This document shows, piece after piece, positions 7,306 through 17,067 of a DNA stretch of 40,583 bases. The DNA lies in contig JBBQZU010000026.1 in the NCBI GenBank assembly GCA_038207425.1, positions 1-40,583 of the forward strand, read 5' to 3'. A model generated the notes under the pieces. The model was not told where the DNA came from, searched no databases, and saw only the letters and a list, made by a program, of their open reading frames with translations. Position 1 is the stretch's first letter. The number at the start of each line of letters is the position of its first letter. Origin of the DNA: JBBQZU01 sp038207425 (GTDB lineage Bacteria; Bacteroidota; Bacteroidia; Flavobacteriales_D; Cryomorphaceae). Both the position numbers and the translations under genes were made by a program.

Positions 7306-9320
7306 TTAGGGAGAAAGATCTTTTTCAGTTTTCAAATCGACAAAGTACATCTCCATTTCTCCTTTGCCCTTTACAGAGATATTTCCACGGTTGTTGAAAG
7401 AAAACTTTGGATTATTTTTTAACAATTCATAGGTCGCTGCACTGATATTTACCTTCCCCGCTTCGCCATTGCTTTCCATGCGGCTGGCGGTATTTACTGT
7501 ATCGCCCCAAATGTCATACTGGAATTTTTTCACGCCAACTATTCCCGCCACGACTGGCGCAGTGTGTATGCCCGCCCGCATTTCAAAAGCTATTTTATCG
7601 AGGGCATCGTTTTCTGCTTTGCGATTTGTAATAAAATCTTGCATGTCAAGGGCAGCCATTACTGTGTCCTTCCCCGACCCGTCAGTTGGTATCGGTAAGC
7701 CACCTGCGGCCAGGTAAAAATCTCCGATGGTCTTAATCTTCTCGATTCCATATTTCTCCATGATGCCATCAAAAGTCTCGAAGCAATGATTTATTTCTTC
7801 CACCAAATCATTGGCACTGAGCCTGGCACTTTGCTCGGTGAAACCTATAAAATCGGTGAAGAGAATGCTGACCAATTCAAAGTCGCGCGCATCGGCTCGC
7901 CCTTTTTGCTTGAGCTCCTCAGGAATTTCCGCTGGAAGGATATTGAGCAGCAAGTTTTCTGATCGGTCTTTTTCTACTTGGAGCGCAGCGCGTGATATGC
8001 GAACGTAACGGATCCGGCTAAAGAGACCCGCAGCTAAAACCAAAAATACGCCGCCCGATAAAAAGGCAATATTGCGGGTCTTGGTTTCTCTTCGGATCTC
8101 TTCCCCATGGGCTTCTTCTACCAAACGCTCCTTATCGGCTATGTCTATACTGTCTTTTAGCATCTGGTTTTCAAACTCCATCTGCTGAAGCTTTTCAGAG
8201 ATGTTTACGCTTTGTAGGCTGTCTTCCAGAATTGACTTCTGTTCGTAGTACATCAAAGCCTTTTTGTCTTCGCCCAGATCTTTGTATGCTCCATAAAGAC
8301 ATTCGCATGCAGTTTTCTGCAAAGCAACAGAACCAATCTCCTTAGCTACGACCAAGTTTTTTTCGCACAGACTCAAAGCCTTTTCGGGTGTACCTTTTTT
8401 TATAAAATGGATTCCAGTATCTCCCAACACTTTCGCTATGTCATTTTGATCTCCAATTTCCTGGTATACTTCAAAGCTGCGCCTAAAGTATTCTTCAGCC
8501 TCTAAAAAATCTCCCTGATCTTTTTTGACTATTCCAATATTGTTCAAAACCAATGCAGTGCCCTGCTTATCGTTTACTTTATCATAAATTTCCAGGCATT
8601 TTTTAAAATTCTCTAAAGCCGGGACATATTTGCCTTGGGCATGATAAATACCCCCATATTGTTCAATGCATTGGCAATTCTCTGTTCATTGTCTATATCG
8701 CGAGCCATTTCCAAACAAATTTGAAAATACTCCAGAGCTTTTTGATAATTATTTTGATGCCTATATATGTTAGCAATATTATTCAAATTGGCAGCAATTC
8801 CAGACTGATCTTCCATCTCTCGATTAATCTTCAAGCCTTTTTTATAATCTAGAAGTGCGGTTTGGTAGTCGTCTAAACTACTATTTATCAAGCCAATATT
8901 ACCAAGAACCTTGGCTATTCTTTGTCGATTTTCAATTCTTTACATGATTTCAAGGCTTTTTTCTAACAAACTCAAAGCTTTAAAATGATTACCTGTAAAT
9001 TGGCAAGCAATGGCCTGAAGATTCAAAGCATACGCCATCTCCAACTCTATGCCTTTGGGCTCGGCAAACCTATATTCGAGTTCGGCAAAATATAGGGCAG
9101 AATCAGGCTGACTAAAGATGTAGCAATTACTTACTATTTTATAGACAGCGTAGAGACGTGCGGTGTCCGCTTGGGTTTCATCGTTCCAGACTGTCAATGG
9201 CGAATCTCTCTTACAGTCGTTTTACGCGTATGCACCTGTGGGAAAGCATAGCGAGAATGCTAGAACTGTGCAAGTAAAGGCAGCGGATTTAGAAGGTTTT
9301 GGGTAGGGTAGAAGATTCAT
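7306..9320 (-). pseudogene. TPR-transmembrane-adenylate cyclase gene, broken by two stops and a frameshift
   Basis: Read from ATG 9320, the frame gives a signal peptide ending FPTGAYA, then TAA at 9224-9222 exactly at the expected cleavage site. It resumes in frame with TPR-like helices (ARLYAVYKIVSN) up to a second in-frame TAA at 8942-8940, then continues in TPRs (NIANIYRHQNNYQKALEYF). At the C5 tract 8651-8655 (G5 in the coding strand) the frame slips by one: with a sixth G it would read NNMGGIYHAQGKY and join the downstream frame. That part holds more TPRs, a coiled coil, one membrane segment (about IAFLSGGVFLVLAAGLF) and a class III cyclase domain with intact FTDFIGFT, TIGDFYLA, YDIWGDTVNTASR and the K/D adenine-selecting pair. 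About 670 codons in all. It cannot give one full protein as sequenced; the 415-codon distal frame from 8553 could still make a cyclase fragment. Confidence 0.88.
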
Positions 9321-9823
9321 AGCGGGTTGGGTTTGGTAAAAAAAAAGTGCATCACACCCCGATCAAATGGCATGACCAAAGTAAAGGAAATCAAATATAT
9401 ACATCTGACTTTATTAAGGTGGCCACTACTTTCAACATTTTTTAAATGTAGTTTTTGGTTTTGAAGTTTATAGTGTTGAACCGAAACGGAAGTGAGATAT
9501 GCAGGGAAGCAACCCACAATGCATGTGTACAACCGAGCGATGTGGTGACAGGAGCTCCGTGTTTTGCTGGGCTTTTGTACTTTCACTGTTCTGAGATGGG
9601 TAAGCCTGAAGAAAATCGAACTACACTCGATAATCCAATGTTGTAAGGTGTTTTGGTACCACAACGGGGCTCAATCATACTACGCGGCGCGGGCTTCAGG
9701 GGATTGCTGAAAGTTTGACCATGAGCTCATATTCTCGCTCCCATGCACGATGAATCTTCTCGCACTTTCCATCGATGAATTGCTTATCAATTTGCCCTTC
9801 AATTCTTCTCACCATGAATTGAC
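9321..9823. other. Intergenic region without a clear gene
   Basis: About 500 bp. A minus-strand frame of 39 codons (9815-9696, starting MVRRIEGQID) follows the DUF4197 stop, but nothing supports it. Other frames are interrupted. No terminator with a convincing stem and T-run was seen. Confidence 0.5.
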
Positions 9824-10498
9824 CTACTGAGCACCAAATACCGTTTTCAAGAGGTCAGTTACTCTGGCTGTGGGGTCTTCTCTGATCAACTTTTCTTCTT
9901 TTGCAATCTGGAGAAATAATCCATCAACGGCTTTTGATGTGACGTAGTTTGTCAGGTCAGGATTCACTGCCTATCCGCCAGTGAGTGGAGTGGATGTGTT
10001 ATAAGCATCTGCAAGCGGGTTGTAAAATTTAGTGAGATTCACAGCTTCAACCGCCTTCGTAACTTCCTGGTCGAAACTGGCGGCAAGTGAGGCTCCAGTA
10101 GTATGGCGCAGATATTCTGTTGCCGCATTTTCTTCACCGCGAAGTAGGGTGAAGGCGTCTTTTATCGTGATGGAGGTTATGGCCTTCACAAAGATTGGTT
10201 TTGCCTCAGCCACTGCCTTCTCCGCCTCTCGGTTCAGCGTTTCTTCAAACTGGTAGTCTTGGTTAGTCAGTCCGCGCTTTAGCGCGGTATATTTTACCTT
10301 CTGAGCCTCCGGAGGGAAGGCGATAAAGAGACTTGGATTTTTGAAGGAATCATTTTCCTTTCCGGAATTTGAAAGTGCAAAGTCAGTCCCTTTTGCCAGC
10401 GCTTCTTTGAGACCAGCGGCAACATCGCCTTCTGTTAGGCCCTTGATATTTCCAAGCGCACCATTCGACTTGACAAGACACGCATCCTTGTATTGGCT
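9824..10498 (-). pseudogene. DUF4197 protein, 5'-truncated and with an in-frame TAG
   Basis: The minus strand reads continuously as a DUF4197 protein: KGLTEGDVAAGLKEALAKG near the front, then FPPEAQKV, AEAKPIFVKAI, LLRGEENAATEYL and TPLTGG. Next comes TAG at 9973-9971, and the same frame carries on for 48 residues (VNPDLTNYVTSKAVDGLF, EDPTARVTDLLK) to TAG 9826-9824. In family members the TGG element runs into a charged residue plus NPDL, so the TAG looks like a mutated lysine (AAG) or glutamine (CAG) codon. The 5' end lacks the signal or lipoprotein peptide: the reading meets the stop of the multicopper oxidase gene at 10499-10501. The gene is therefore broken twice, by nonsense and by loss of its 5' end, probably when the copper operon arrived. 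DUF4197 proteins are periplasmic/secreted proteins of unknown function. Confidence 0.88.
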
Positions 10499-12736
10499 TT
10501 AATAATTCAAAACCAATCCAACCCCAAATCCCATATCGCTGTCATAATGTGTGCGAAAACCTACATTTTTGCCTGCGATGTAATTTAACCCAACCATGTA
10601 TTCTTCATCTGTATTCACCATAAATGCAGCTCTGAGTCGTTTCGAAATAGGAATATCTTCTCTTCTTATTTGTATTCGCACATTCCCATCGTGATACACT
10701 TCGGTTTGTAGAATGACGAGCATTGGCAAGGTGTAAGCAGCACCTGCACTAAATTGGGTACGGTTGTCTTTGGTGCTTTTCTGTCCGAATAGATTTTGTT
10801 CAACTTCATTGCGCCCCAATTTTCGGTAACGCCAGTCAAAACCAACAAAGGGCATGAGCCATTGCATTTTTCCGATGTAACGCCCGATGTGTATTTCACT
10901 TTCGTAACCGTTTTTATCGTTGTAACCCAAACGCCATTCTGTACCGAAACTCCAGCGTGTATTTTGCAGCATGGCCATGCCGTCATTTCCATTGGTGGCA
11001 AAGTCATTTTGAGCCATGAAATGCAATCGATTGCTTTCTCTTTGGAATTCTTTGTAGGTTTTTTCTTTATTTAAAATTAATGGGTTATCATAATCTCCAA
11101 CGGCAAAAACCCTGTTCATACCGGCCATCATATGATAAAGGATGTGGCAATGGAAAAACCAATCGCCTTCGGAATTCGCTTCAAACTCAATTGTATTGGT
11201 TTCCATTGGCATAATGTCCAATACATTTTTGAGTGGCGCATATTCGCCTTGTCCATTTATAACCCTAAAATCGTATCCGTGCAAGTGCATGGGGTGTCGC
11301 ATCATCGAATTGTTATACATTGTAATTCTTACAATTTCCCCCTCCTTTATTAAGATTTTATCCGTTTCTGATAGCACCCTGTTGTCCATGCTCCACACAT
11401 ACCGGCTCATATTGCCTGTTAGTTCAAAACGCAATTCCTTTAGCGGTGCATTTTCGGACAGGGTGGTTTTCGTGGGTGATTTTAGTATGGCATAATTAAG
11501 GGTTCTAATATCCGAAGTACCCATGTCGTGGCTACCGTGATTTGAAAGTTCGTTGGATTCCATCTTCATTTCGGGCATTTTCTTTCCCATCTTTTCACTT
11601 GTAATTTCGGGGTACATTACCGTGTTCATATCCATTTGTTGCAGGCTCATATTCATCCCCATATCCTTCATATCGCCATTCATTTTCATCATATCATTCA
11701 TCATTTTCATCCCTTCGAAATATTTCAGTTTCGGTAAAGGGCTAGCCAATTGCTTTATGCCTGAACCGATATAGATGGATGCTGATTTGGTGCGGTCTTC
11801 GGGGGTGGCGAGAAATTCATACGAAGTGTTTTCAGCCGGAATGGTTATGATCACATCATAAGTTTCTGAAACACCAATAATCAAACGATCCACTTCCACA
11901 GGCTCAACGTCGTTGCCATCATTGGCAACCACCGTTATTTTGCCACCCGCATAAGTGAGCCAAAAGTATGACGATGCACCACCGTTAGAAACACGCAACC
12001 TGACCTTTTCACCAGCCTTAAATTGAGAAAGCTGGCTTTCATCCTGTCCATTTATCAGAAATTTATCGTAATAAATATCGCTTACATCCATTGCCAACAT
12101 TCGTTTCCATTCATTGCTCAGTTTTGTTTTGAAATGACCTTCTTTGATGGCTTCTGCATAACTTTGGGTGGTCCCTTTTTTGATGGCAAACCAATCTGAA
12201 GCGGTGGCCAACATGCGGTGTACGTTATGGGGCATATAGTCTGTCCATTCGCTTAATATGATGGGAACGGTTGGCAAATCATCAATGCCTTTTCTGAATG
12301 TGGGGTCACTTTCTTTTTTGAGCAGCACAAGATTTCCATACATACCTATCTGCTCTTGCAAACCGCTGTGACTGTGGTACCAATGCGTCCCGTTTTGAAT
12401 AACCGTGAAGCGGTAAATATGCGTTGTATTGGGTTCAATCGGCATTTGTGTCAAAAGTGGAACGCCATCTTCTTTATTGGGAAGATATACACCATGCCAG
12501 TGCAGTGAAGTTGATTCTTTGAGCTGATTATGGACGTGGATCTCTGCTGTATCACCTTCCGTAAAAGTCAGCGTAGGCATTGGAATTTGTCCATTGACGG
12601 CAATCGCACGTTTTTCCTTGCCTGTAAAATTTACGATGCTGTCTTTGACGTAAAGGTCATACCGCACAGTTTTTTGGGCATAGATTTGAATTGTTGCGAA
12701 AAACAGAAAAAAAGCAAATAGTATTTTATTCTTCAT
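10499..12736 (-). CDS. Multicopper oxidase (CopA/PcoA type) fused to a CopB-like barrel
   Basis: A 745-aa exported protein with a signal peptide of about 20 residues ending IQIYA. Three cupredoxin domains are supported by the copper ligands HWHG (79-82), HSH (121-123), HPMHLHG (481-487) and HCHILYHMMAGM (529-540), the full set for T1, T2 and T3 copper. A methionine-rich stretch at 342-391 is a likely Cu(I)-binding segment, as in CueO/PcoA. Residues about 590-745 (WSFGTEWRLGY, GFDWRYRK, then GVGLVLNY at the end) resemble the CopB/PcoB outer-membrane barrel, usually a separate protein. The likely role is oxidation of periplasmic Cu(I) and copper sequestration at the outer membrane. The start overlaps the DUF305 gene by 11 bp. 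It is the last gene of the copper operon, and its TAA directly abuts the truncated DUF4197 gene. Confidence 0.92.
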   Translation of the reverse strand: MKNKILFAFFLFFATIQIYAQKTVRYDLYVKDSIVNFTGKEKRAIAVNGQIPMPTLTFTEGDTAEIHVHNQLKESTSLHWHGVYLPNKEDGVPLLTQMPIEPNTTHIYRFTVIQNGTHWYHSHSGLQEQIGMYGNLVLLKKESDPTFRKGIDDLPTVPIILSEWTDYMPHNVHRMLATASDWFAIKKGTTQSYAEAIKEGHFKTKLSNEWKRMLAMDVSDIYYDKFLINGQDESQLSQFKAGEKVRLRVSNGGASSYFWLTYAGGKITVVANDGNDVEPVEVDRLIIGVSETYDVIITIPAENTSYEFLATPEDRTKSASIYIGSGIKQLASPLPKLKYFEGMKMMNDMMKMNGDMKDMGMNMSLQQMDMNTVMYPEITSEKMGKKMPEMKMESNELSNHGSHDMGTSDIRTLNYAILKSPTKTTLSENAPLKELRFELTGNMSRYVWSMDNRVLSETDKILIKEGEIVRITMYNNSMMRHPMHLHGYDFRVINGQGEYAPLKNVLDIMPMETNTIEFEANSEGDWFFHCHILYHMMAGMNRVFAVGDYDNPLILNKEKTYKEFQRESNRLHFMAQNDFATNGNDGMAMLQNTRWSFGTEWRLGYNDKNGYESEIHIGRYIGKMQWLMPFVGFDWRYRKLGRNEVEQNLFGQKSTKDNRTQFSAGAAYTLPMLVILQTEVYHDGNVRIQIRREDIPISKRLRAAFMVNTDEEYMVGLNYIAGKNVGFRTHYDSDMGFGVGLVLNY

Positions 12737-13211
12737 CGCCCAATCTTTTTATCATTGCTTTCATTTGTTCTATTTCTTTTTTCTGTGCTTCGATGATATC
12801 TTCTGCCAGTTTTTTTACTTCCGGGTCTTTGATATCTGCCCTTTCACTTGTCAAAATGGCAATGGAATGGTGGGGTATCATGGCTTTCATCCAAAGGAGA
12901 TCGCCCACGATGGGGCTTTGTGCTCTGACCAATCCTAATGCACCAACAAATAACACAAAGCTCCCCATGAGAATAGCGGTGTTCTTCTTCTTCTTGTCTT
13001 TATACATCTTGCGCATAAAAACCCACATGATGACAGCCATTGCCGAAATCCCCAAACAGCTCATATAAAATCTTGTAAGGCTAAAATACACATGGTCTAA
13101 AGTGTATGTGTTTAAATACATGGTGATGTACATGGCTACAAACGAGCAGCCTAACATCCAAAAGAAAGTTTTGTAATTCTCGTTACCTGACTGATGTTCT
13201 TTGTTTTCCAT
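12726..13211 (-). CDS. DUF305-type membrane protein of copper operon
   Basis: A 161-aa protein with three predicted membrane helices (about residues 16-34, 44-64 and 78-95), followed by a soluble helical tail that matches DUF305: WMKAMIPHHSIAIL, then KDPEVKKLAEDIIEAQ and EIEQMKAMI. DUF305 proteins are four-helix proteins with conserved HH and Met residues, often found next to copper-export genes; metal binding is the likely role. It starts 17 bp after the ATPase stop and overlaps the multicopper oxidase start by 11 bp, so it is co-transcribed with both. Confidence 0.88.
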   Translation of the reverse strand: MENKEHQSGNENYKTFFWMLGCSFVAMYITMYLNTYTLDHVYFSLTRFYMSCLGISAMAVIMWVFMRKMYKDKKKKNTAILMGSFVLFVGALGLVRAQSPIVGDLLWMKAMIPHHSIAILTSERADIKDPEVKKLAEDIIEAQKKEIEQMKAMIKRLGDEE

Positions 13212-13228
13212 GGTAGTTTGGGTTTAAG

Positions 13229-15727
13229 TTATACCTTGATTGTTCTTAATCTTAATGCATTGGCAATGACAGAAACCGAACTGAAACTCATTGCCAATGC
13301 TGCAATCATCGGCGATAGTAGTATTCCAAAAAAGGGGAACAATACGCCGGCTGCGAGAGGTATGCCCAGTGTGTTGTAGATAAGTGCGAAAAATAGATTT
13401 TGCTTTATATTTTTCATCACAGCATGACTTAAATTTCTTGCTTTCACGATTCCGTGTAAATCGCCTTTTACCAAAGTGATCATGGCACTTTCTATGGCCA
13501 CATCTGTTCCAGTGCCCATTGCGATGCCTACATCACTTTTAGCCAATGCCGGCGCATCATTGATGCCATCTCCTGCCATGGCTACTACCTTGCCTTCTTT
13601 CTGCAGTTTCTCCACTTCTTTGAGTTTATCTCCGGGAAGCATACTTGCTTTGAAATCTGCAAGTTTGAGTTCTGAAGCTACCGCTTGTGCCGTATCGTGG
13701 TTATCGCCTGTAAGCATGATGACAGCGATACCTTTTTCTTGAAGTTCTTTAATGGCTTTCGCACTTGTTCCCTTTATTTTATCGCCGATAACTACATAAC
13801 CAACAACTGTTTTATCTACTGCTAAAAACGATACTGTTTTGCCTTGTTTTTGATAAGTTCTCGCTTCATCCTGCATTTGCGCGGTCATTTCAGCATTGGT
13901 ATATGACATCATTTCAGGATTGCCCAATGCTGCTTTTTTACCGTTGATGGTCGCTAGTACTCCTTTGCCAGTTACGGCTTCGAATCCATCGGAATTTAAG
14001 ATTTGAGAACTTTGTTCTTTGCCATATTTCACGGTTGCTTCTGCCAATGGATGTTCACTGTTGCTGTTGAGTGAGATTATGTATTGAAGCACTTCGGTAT
14101 CGCTAAAATCATTGTTAAATGCACCCACCTTTTCTACCGTTGGCTTTCCTTCGGTAATCGTTCCCGTTTTATCAATGATCAGGGTGTCAACCTTGTTCAA
14201 TTTTTCCAGAGCTTCCGCATTTTTTATCAGCACGCCGTTTTGGGCGCCTTTGCCTACACCAACCATTACAGACATAGGTGTGGCCAATCCTAAGGCACAC
14301 GGACACGCAATGATGAGCACTGCAATCGCGTTTACGAACGCGTAAACATATACGGGTTCAGGCCCCCAGATAACCCAGACTGCAAAGGTGAGTATGGAAA
14401 TGATGACCACAACAGGCACGAAGTAACCCGATACCTTATCCGCTAAATTTTGAATGGGCGCGCGACTTCTGCTCGCATCGTTCACCATATGAATGATTTG
14501 CGAAAGTAAGGTGTCACTGCCTATCTTTTCAGCTTTCATCAAAAAGGATTGATTCCCGTTGATGGTTCCGCTGCTTACTTTGTCGCCTTTTGATTTGTCT
14601 ACAGGAATGGGTTCTCCTGTAATCATTGATTCGTCAATCGTTGTTTCTCCTTCGGTTATCGAGCCATCCACAGGAATTTTTTCACCCGGTTTTACTTTTA
14701 GAATATCGTTTAACGCGATTTTGTCGATGGCTACTCCAACTTCTTCACCATCCACTATTTTTATTGCTTTGTTGGGTGCCAACTTCAACAATTCTTTAAC
14801 TGCTGAATTGGTCTTGCTGTGTGCTCGCGCTTCTAAAAGTTGCCCTAAAAGCACAAGCGTGAGAATTACGGTTGCTGCTTCAAAATACACGTGTACCGCA
14901 CCAGATTCTGTTTTGAATTGGTTTGGAAAAATAGCTGGAAAGAACATTCCAAACACACTGAATAGCCAAGCCACACCTGAACCAATACCAATGAGGGTGA
15001 ACATGTTGAGATTCCATGTCCTTACACTTCTATAAGCGCGTTCAAAAAACATCCAGGTGGCAAAAAAGACGACAGGGATAGACAATCCAAATTGCACCCA
15101 ATTCCAATATTTTTGCGCCATCAGATCATACAATGGATTGTTAGGAAGCATTTCACTCATTGCCATTAGGAAAATCGGCAAAGTGAACGCTGCTGCAATC
15201 CAAAATTTCTTCAACAGTTTTTTATAGGTTTTCTCTTCCGCTGAAATGTCGGGTTGCATGGGTACTAAATCCATTCCACAGATTGGGCAAGCGCCCGCTT
15301 CATCCCTGATTATTTCCGGGTGCATTGGACACGTCCATTGCTCGGATATGGCAACAGATAGATTTTGTTCTTCAACCAAATCCATCCCGCAGACAGGACA
15401 ATCGCCAGGTTTTTCATAGGTTTTATCGCCCTCGCAGTGCATCGGACAATAAAATGTACCAGAGCCTTTACCTTTTGGCTGTGCTGCTTTTGCTTCTTTG
15501 GCAGGGTGCTGTTCCGCTGATTGGTGAATGCTGTATCCACCTCCATCGTTTTTTAAAGCTTCTTGAAATGTTTCAAACGGAATGTGCGATTCCATTTCAA
15601 TGATTGATTCTGCTTTCGCCAAATCGACGGACACTTTTGAAACGCCTTTTACTCTTGAAAGTGTTTCTTCAACGTGGTTGCGACATCCGTTGCACGTCAT
15701 TCCGATTATGTGATAAGTGTGTTTCAT
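13229..15727 (-). CDS. copA: Cu+-exporting P1B-type ATPase
   Basis: An 832-aa heavy-metal P-type ATPase. Domains in order: an HMA metal-binding domain (GMTCNGC, C12/C15); two heavy-metal-binding CPMH...CP(V/I)CGMDL repeats (about 91-118 and 131-156); eight expected membrane helices; the TGE actuator loop (370-372); the Cu(I)-type CPC motif in the membrane (475-477); phosphorylation site D519 in DKTGT; the SEHPLAEA nucleotide-binding element; and GDGINDAPALAKSD near the C-terminus. CPC with the SEHPL element marks the P1B-1 (Cu+/Ag+) class. It exports cytoplasmic Cu+ to the periplasm, where the multicopper oxidase of the same operon can oxidise it. The gene is intact and starts 5 bp after the DUF3347 gene ends. 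Confidence 0.95.
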   Translation of the reverse strand: MKHTYHIIGMTCNGCRNHVEETLSRVKGVSKVSVDLAKAESIIEMESHIPFETFQEALKNDGGGYSIHQSAEQHPAKEAKAAQPKGKGSGTFYCPMHCEGDKTYEKPGDCPVCGMDLVEEQNLSVAISEQWTCPMHPEIIRDEAGACPICGMDLVPMQPDISAEEKTYKKLLKKFWIAAAFTLPIFLMAMSEMLPNNPLYDLMAQKYWNWVQFGLSIPVVFFATWMFFERAYRSVRTWNLNMFTLIGIGSGVAWLFSVFGMFFPAIFPNQFKTESGAVHVYFEAATVILTLVLLGQLLEARAHSKTNSAVKELLKLAPNKAIKIVDGEEVGVAIDKIALNDILKVKPGEKIPVDGSITEGETTIDESMITGEPIPVDKSKGDKVSSGTINGNQSFLMKAEKIGSDTLLSQIIHMVNDASRSRAPIQNLADKVSGYFVPVVVIISILTFAVWVIWGPEPVYVYAFVNAIAVLIIACPCALGLATPMSVMVGVGKGAQNGVLIKNAEALEKLNKVDTLIIDKTGTITEGKPTVEKVGAFNNDFSDTEVLQYIISLNSNSEHPLAEATVKYGKEQSSQILNSDGFEAVTGKGVLATINGKKAALGNPEMMSYTNAEMTAQMQDEARTYQKQGKTVSFLAVDKTVVGYVVIGDKIKGTSAKAIKELQEKGIAVIMLTGDNHDTAQAVASELKLADFKASMLPGDKLKEVEKLQKEGKVVAMAGDGINDAPALAKSDVGIAMGTGTDVAIESAMITLVKGDLHGIVKARNLSHAVMKNIKQNLFFALIYNTLGIPLAAGVLFPFFGILLSPMIAALAMSFSSVSVIANALRLRTIKV

Positions 15728-15732
15728 TTTAC

Positions 15733-16596
15733 CTACTCTTGAATGGTTTCAACGGTTTTGCCACAAGTCAGCATTTGCGTACCGTAGTAAGGGTTTTTGA
15801 TCGTGCTTTCTTTGCTCAACCAATTTGCCCCTTTGCCGTCATTTGCCATCGGGCAGAATTGATAGTATACGGGTTGTTCAACCTTTGAAACCGTCATCAG
15901 CGTATACATATTCTTCGATAAAGTCATAAAATGGGTTCTTTGGAGAGCGGCATCTTTTGTGTTTGCAATATGTTCAGAATCTTCTTTCAAATCGTTTAAA
16001 ATTTTCATCCAAACAATATGAACATCCATGGTGAGTTTATCCATCTCTACCGTATTAATTGTTGTCAAAAGCGCTTTGGATTTTTCTGAAGCATTTGCTC
16101 CATTGGTCTCTACCAATGCATCTTTTACCGCGAAATAATTGTCAAAAACGGCAGTCAACTGATTGGCTTCTTGCGTTTCCATTGTCATTGTGCGGATGGG
16201 TTGGTCTGTACTTCCTATTGTCATTTTTGGTTCTTCCGTATGTGCTACCGTTTTTTTCACTCTCTGATATTGGCAACAAGCCGGCAGTTGTGCGTATGCA
16301 TTATCGGGCACTAAAAAGTTGTCACTGTCGTAGCCTGCCAATGCAATGCGTTTCAGAATTTCATCTTTGCTCGTTATGTTCGCATCATAGGTGAGCGTGG
16401 CCATTTTGGAGTCTTTATTCCAGTCTACCTTCGCTACCTTTTTTACATTCCCCGCTTTTTCGATAGTGCTTTCGCACATTTCGCAGTTTCCGTAAATTTT
16501 TACGCTCTCCGTTGTTGCGTTTTTGATTTGTGCATTGCACGATGTGAATGATAGCAACATAGGAAGTGCCATCAATATTTTTGAGATTGATTTCAT
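15733..16596 (-). CDS. HMA domain-DUF3347 lipoprotein (periplasmic copper binding)
   Basis: A 287-aa protein with a lipobox (LLSFTSC, about residues 14-20), so probably a lipoprotein. It has an HMA-like domain at about 30-98 with a C-x-x-C site (GNCEMCEST), a CC pair at about residues 107-108, then a DUF3347 domain at about 140-287. The C-terminus carries CPMA...NPYYG..MLTCG, a pattern shared with the tail of Bacteroidota CusB-like proteins. It probably binds Cu(I) in the periplasm and hands it to a partner. It is second in the copper operon, 87 bp after the cysteine-rich gene and 5 bp before copA. Confidence 0.88.
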   Translation of the reverse strand: MKSISKILMALPMLLSFTSCNAQIKNATTESVKIYGNCEMCESTIEKAGNVKKVAKVDWNKDSKMATLTYDANITSKDEILKRIALAGYDSDNFLVPDNAYAQLPACCQYQRVKKTVAHTEEPKMTIGSTDQPIRTMTMETQEANQLTAVFDNYFAVKDALVETNGANASEKSKALLTTINTVEMDKLTMDVHIVWMKILNDLKEDSEHIANTKDAALQRTHFMTLSKNMYTLMTVSKVEQPVYYQFCPMANDGKGANWLSKESTIKNPYYGTQMLTCGKTVETIQE

Positions 16597-16683
16597 AATT
16601 AAAGATTTTTAAATTGTAAAATAAGATAAAAAAGCAAGGAAATTGCTGTCATTTAGACAGACCTGCGGCTGCCATGGGTAAGA

Positions 16684-17067
16684 TCAGCCTATGTTAGGCG
16701 GAGTCCAAATGGAATAAAAACCTGAAGAAAGGCAGGTTTCTACGTCAGAGAATTTTTGCTCTGCATCTGAAAAGTCAAAGCTTTGGTTTGTGTTTTCTTG
16801 AAAAAAGGAAGGTATCAAACTAACGTGAAATGAAGGGCACTGGCAGGATTTGTCGCCACGTTTTCCACCGCACCCATCTTGGTCGTTTGAATGTTGTTTC
16901 CCCTTTTTACAACAGGCTCTGGATTCCATCTTTTCAGCGGAATGCCACCCGGAAGTCTCCTTTTTACAACATGAATTATCTCCCTTTGAGCTACACGAAA
17001 AAATTACGGTAGGTGCCAAGGCGAAACCGAAGATACATATGAGCAGTATTGAAATTCTTATTGTCAT
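16684..17067 (-). CDS. Cysteine-rich secreted protein (HYC_CC_PP type)
   Basis: A 127-aa protein with an N-terminal hydrophobic signal (ISILLICIFGFALAP) and a central cysteine-rich part with CC pairs (NSCCKKE, RACCKKG) and DGCGG, KSCQCP. Length, CC pairs and the ending (IWTPPNIG) fit the small HYC_CC_PP family that sits in front of metal-transport genes in Bacteroidota. Metal binding in the periplasm is likely but unproven. As the first gene of the copper operon it is placed next to the promoter. Confidence 0.75.
   Translation of the reverse strand: MTIRISILLICIFGFALAPTVIFSCSSKGDNSCCKKETSGWHSAEKMESRACCKKGKQHSNDQDGCGGKRGDKSCQCPSFHVSLIPSFFQENTNQSFDFSDAEQKFSDVETCLSSGFYSIWTPPNIG

Noticed and set aside
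8651..8655. Phase-variable poly-G switch in the TPR-cyclase gene
   Set aside because: Only five G and accompanied by two nonsense codons, so reversible switching would not restore the gene.
9696..9815. 39-codon frame after the DUF4197 stop
   Set aside because: Plausible composition but no family or start signal; cannot be separated from chance.
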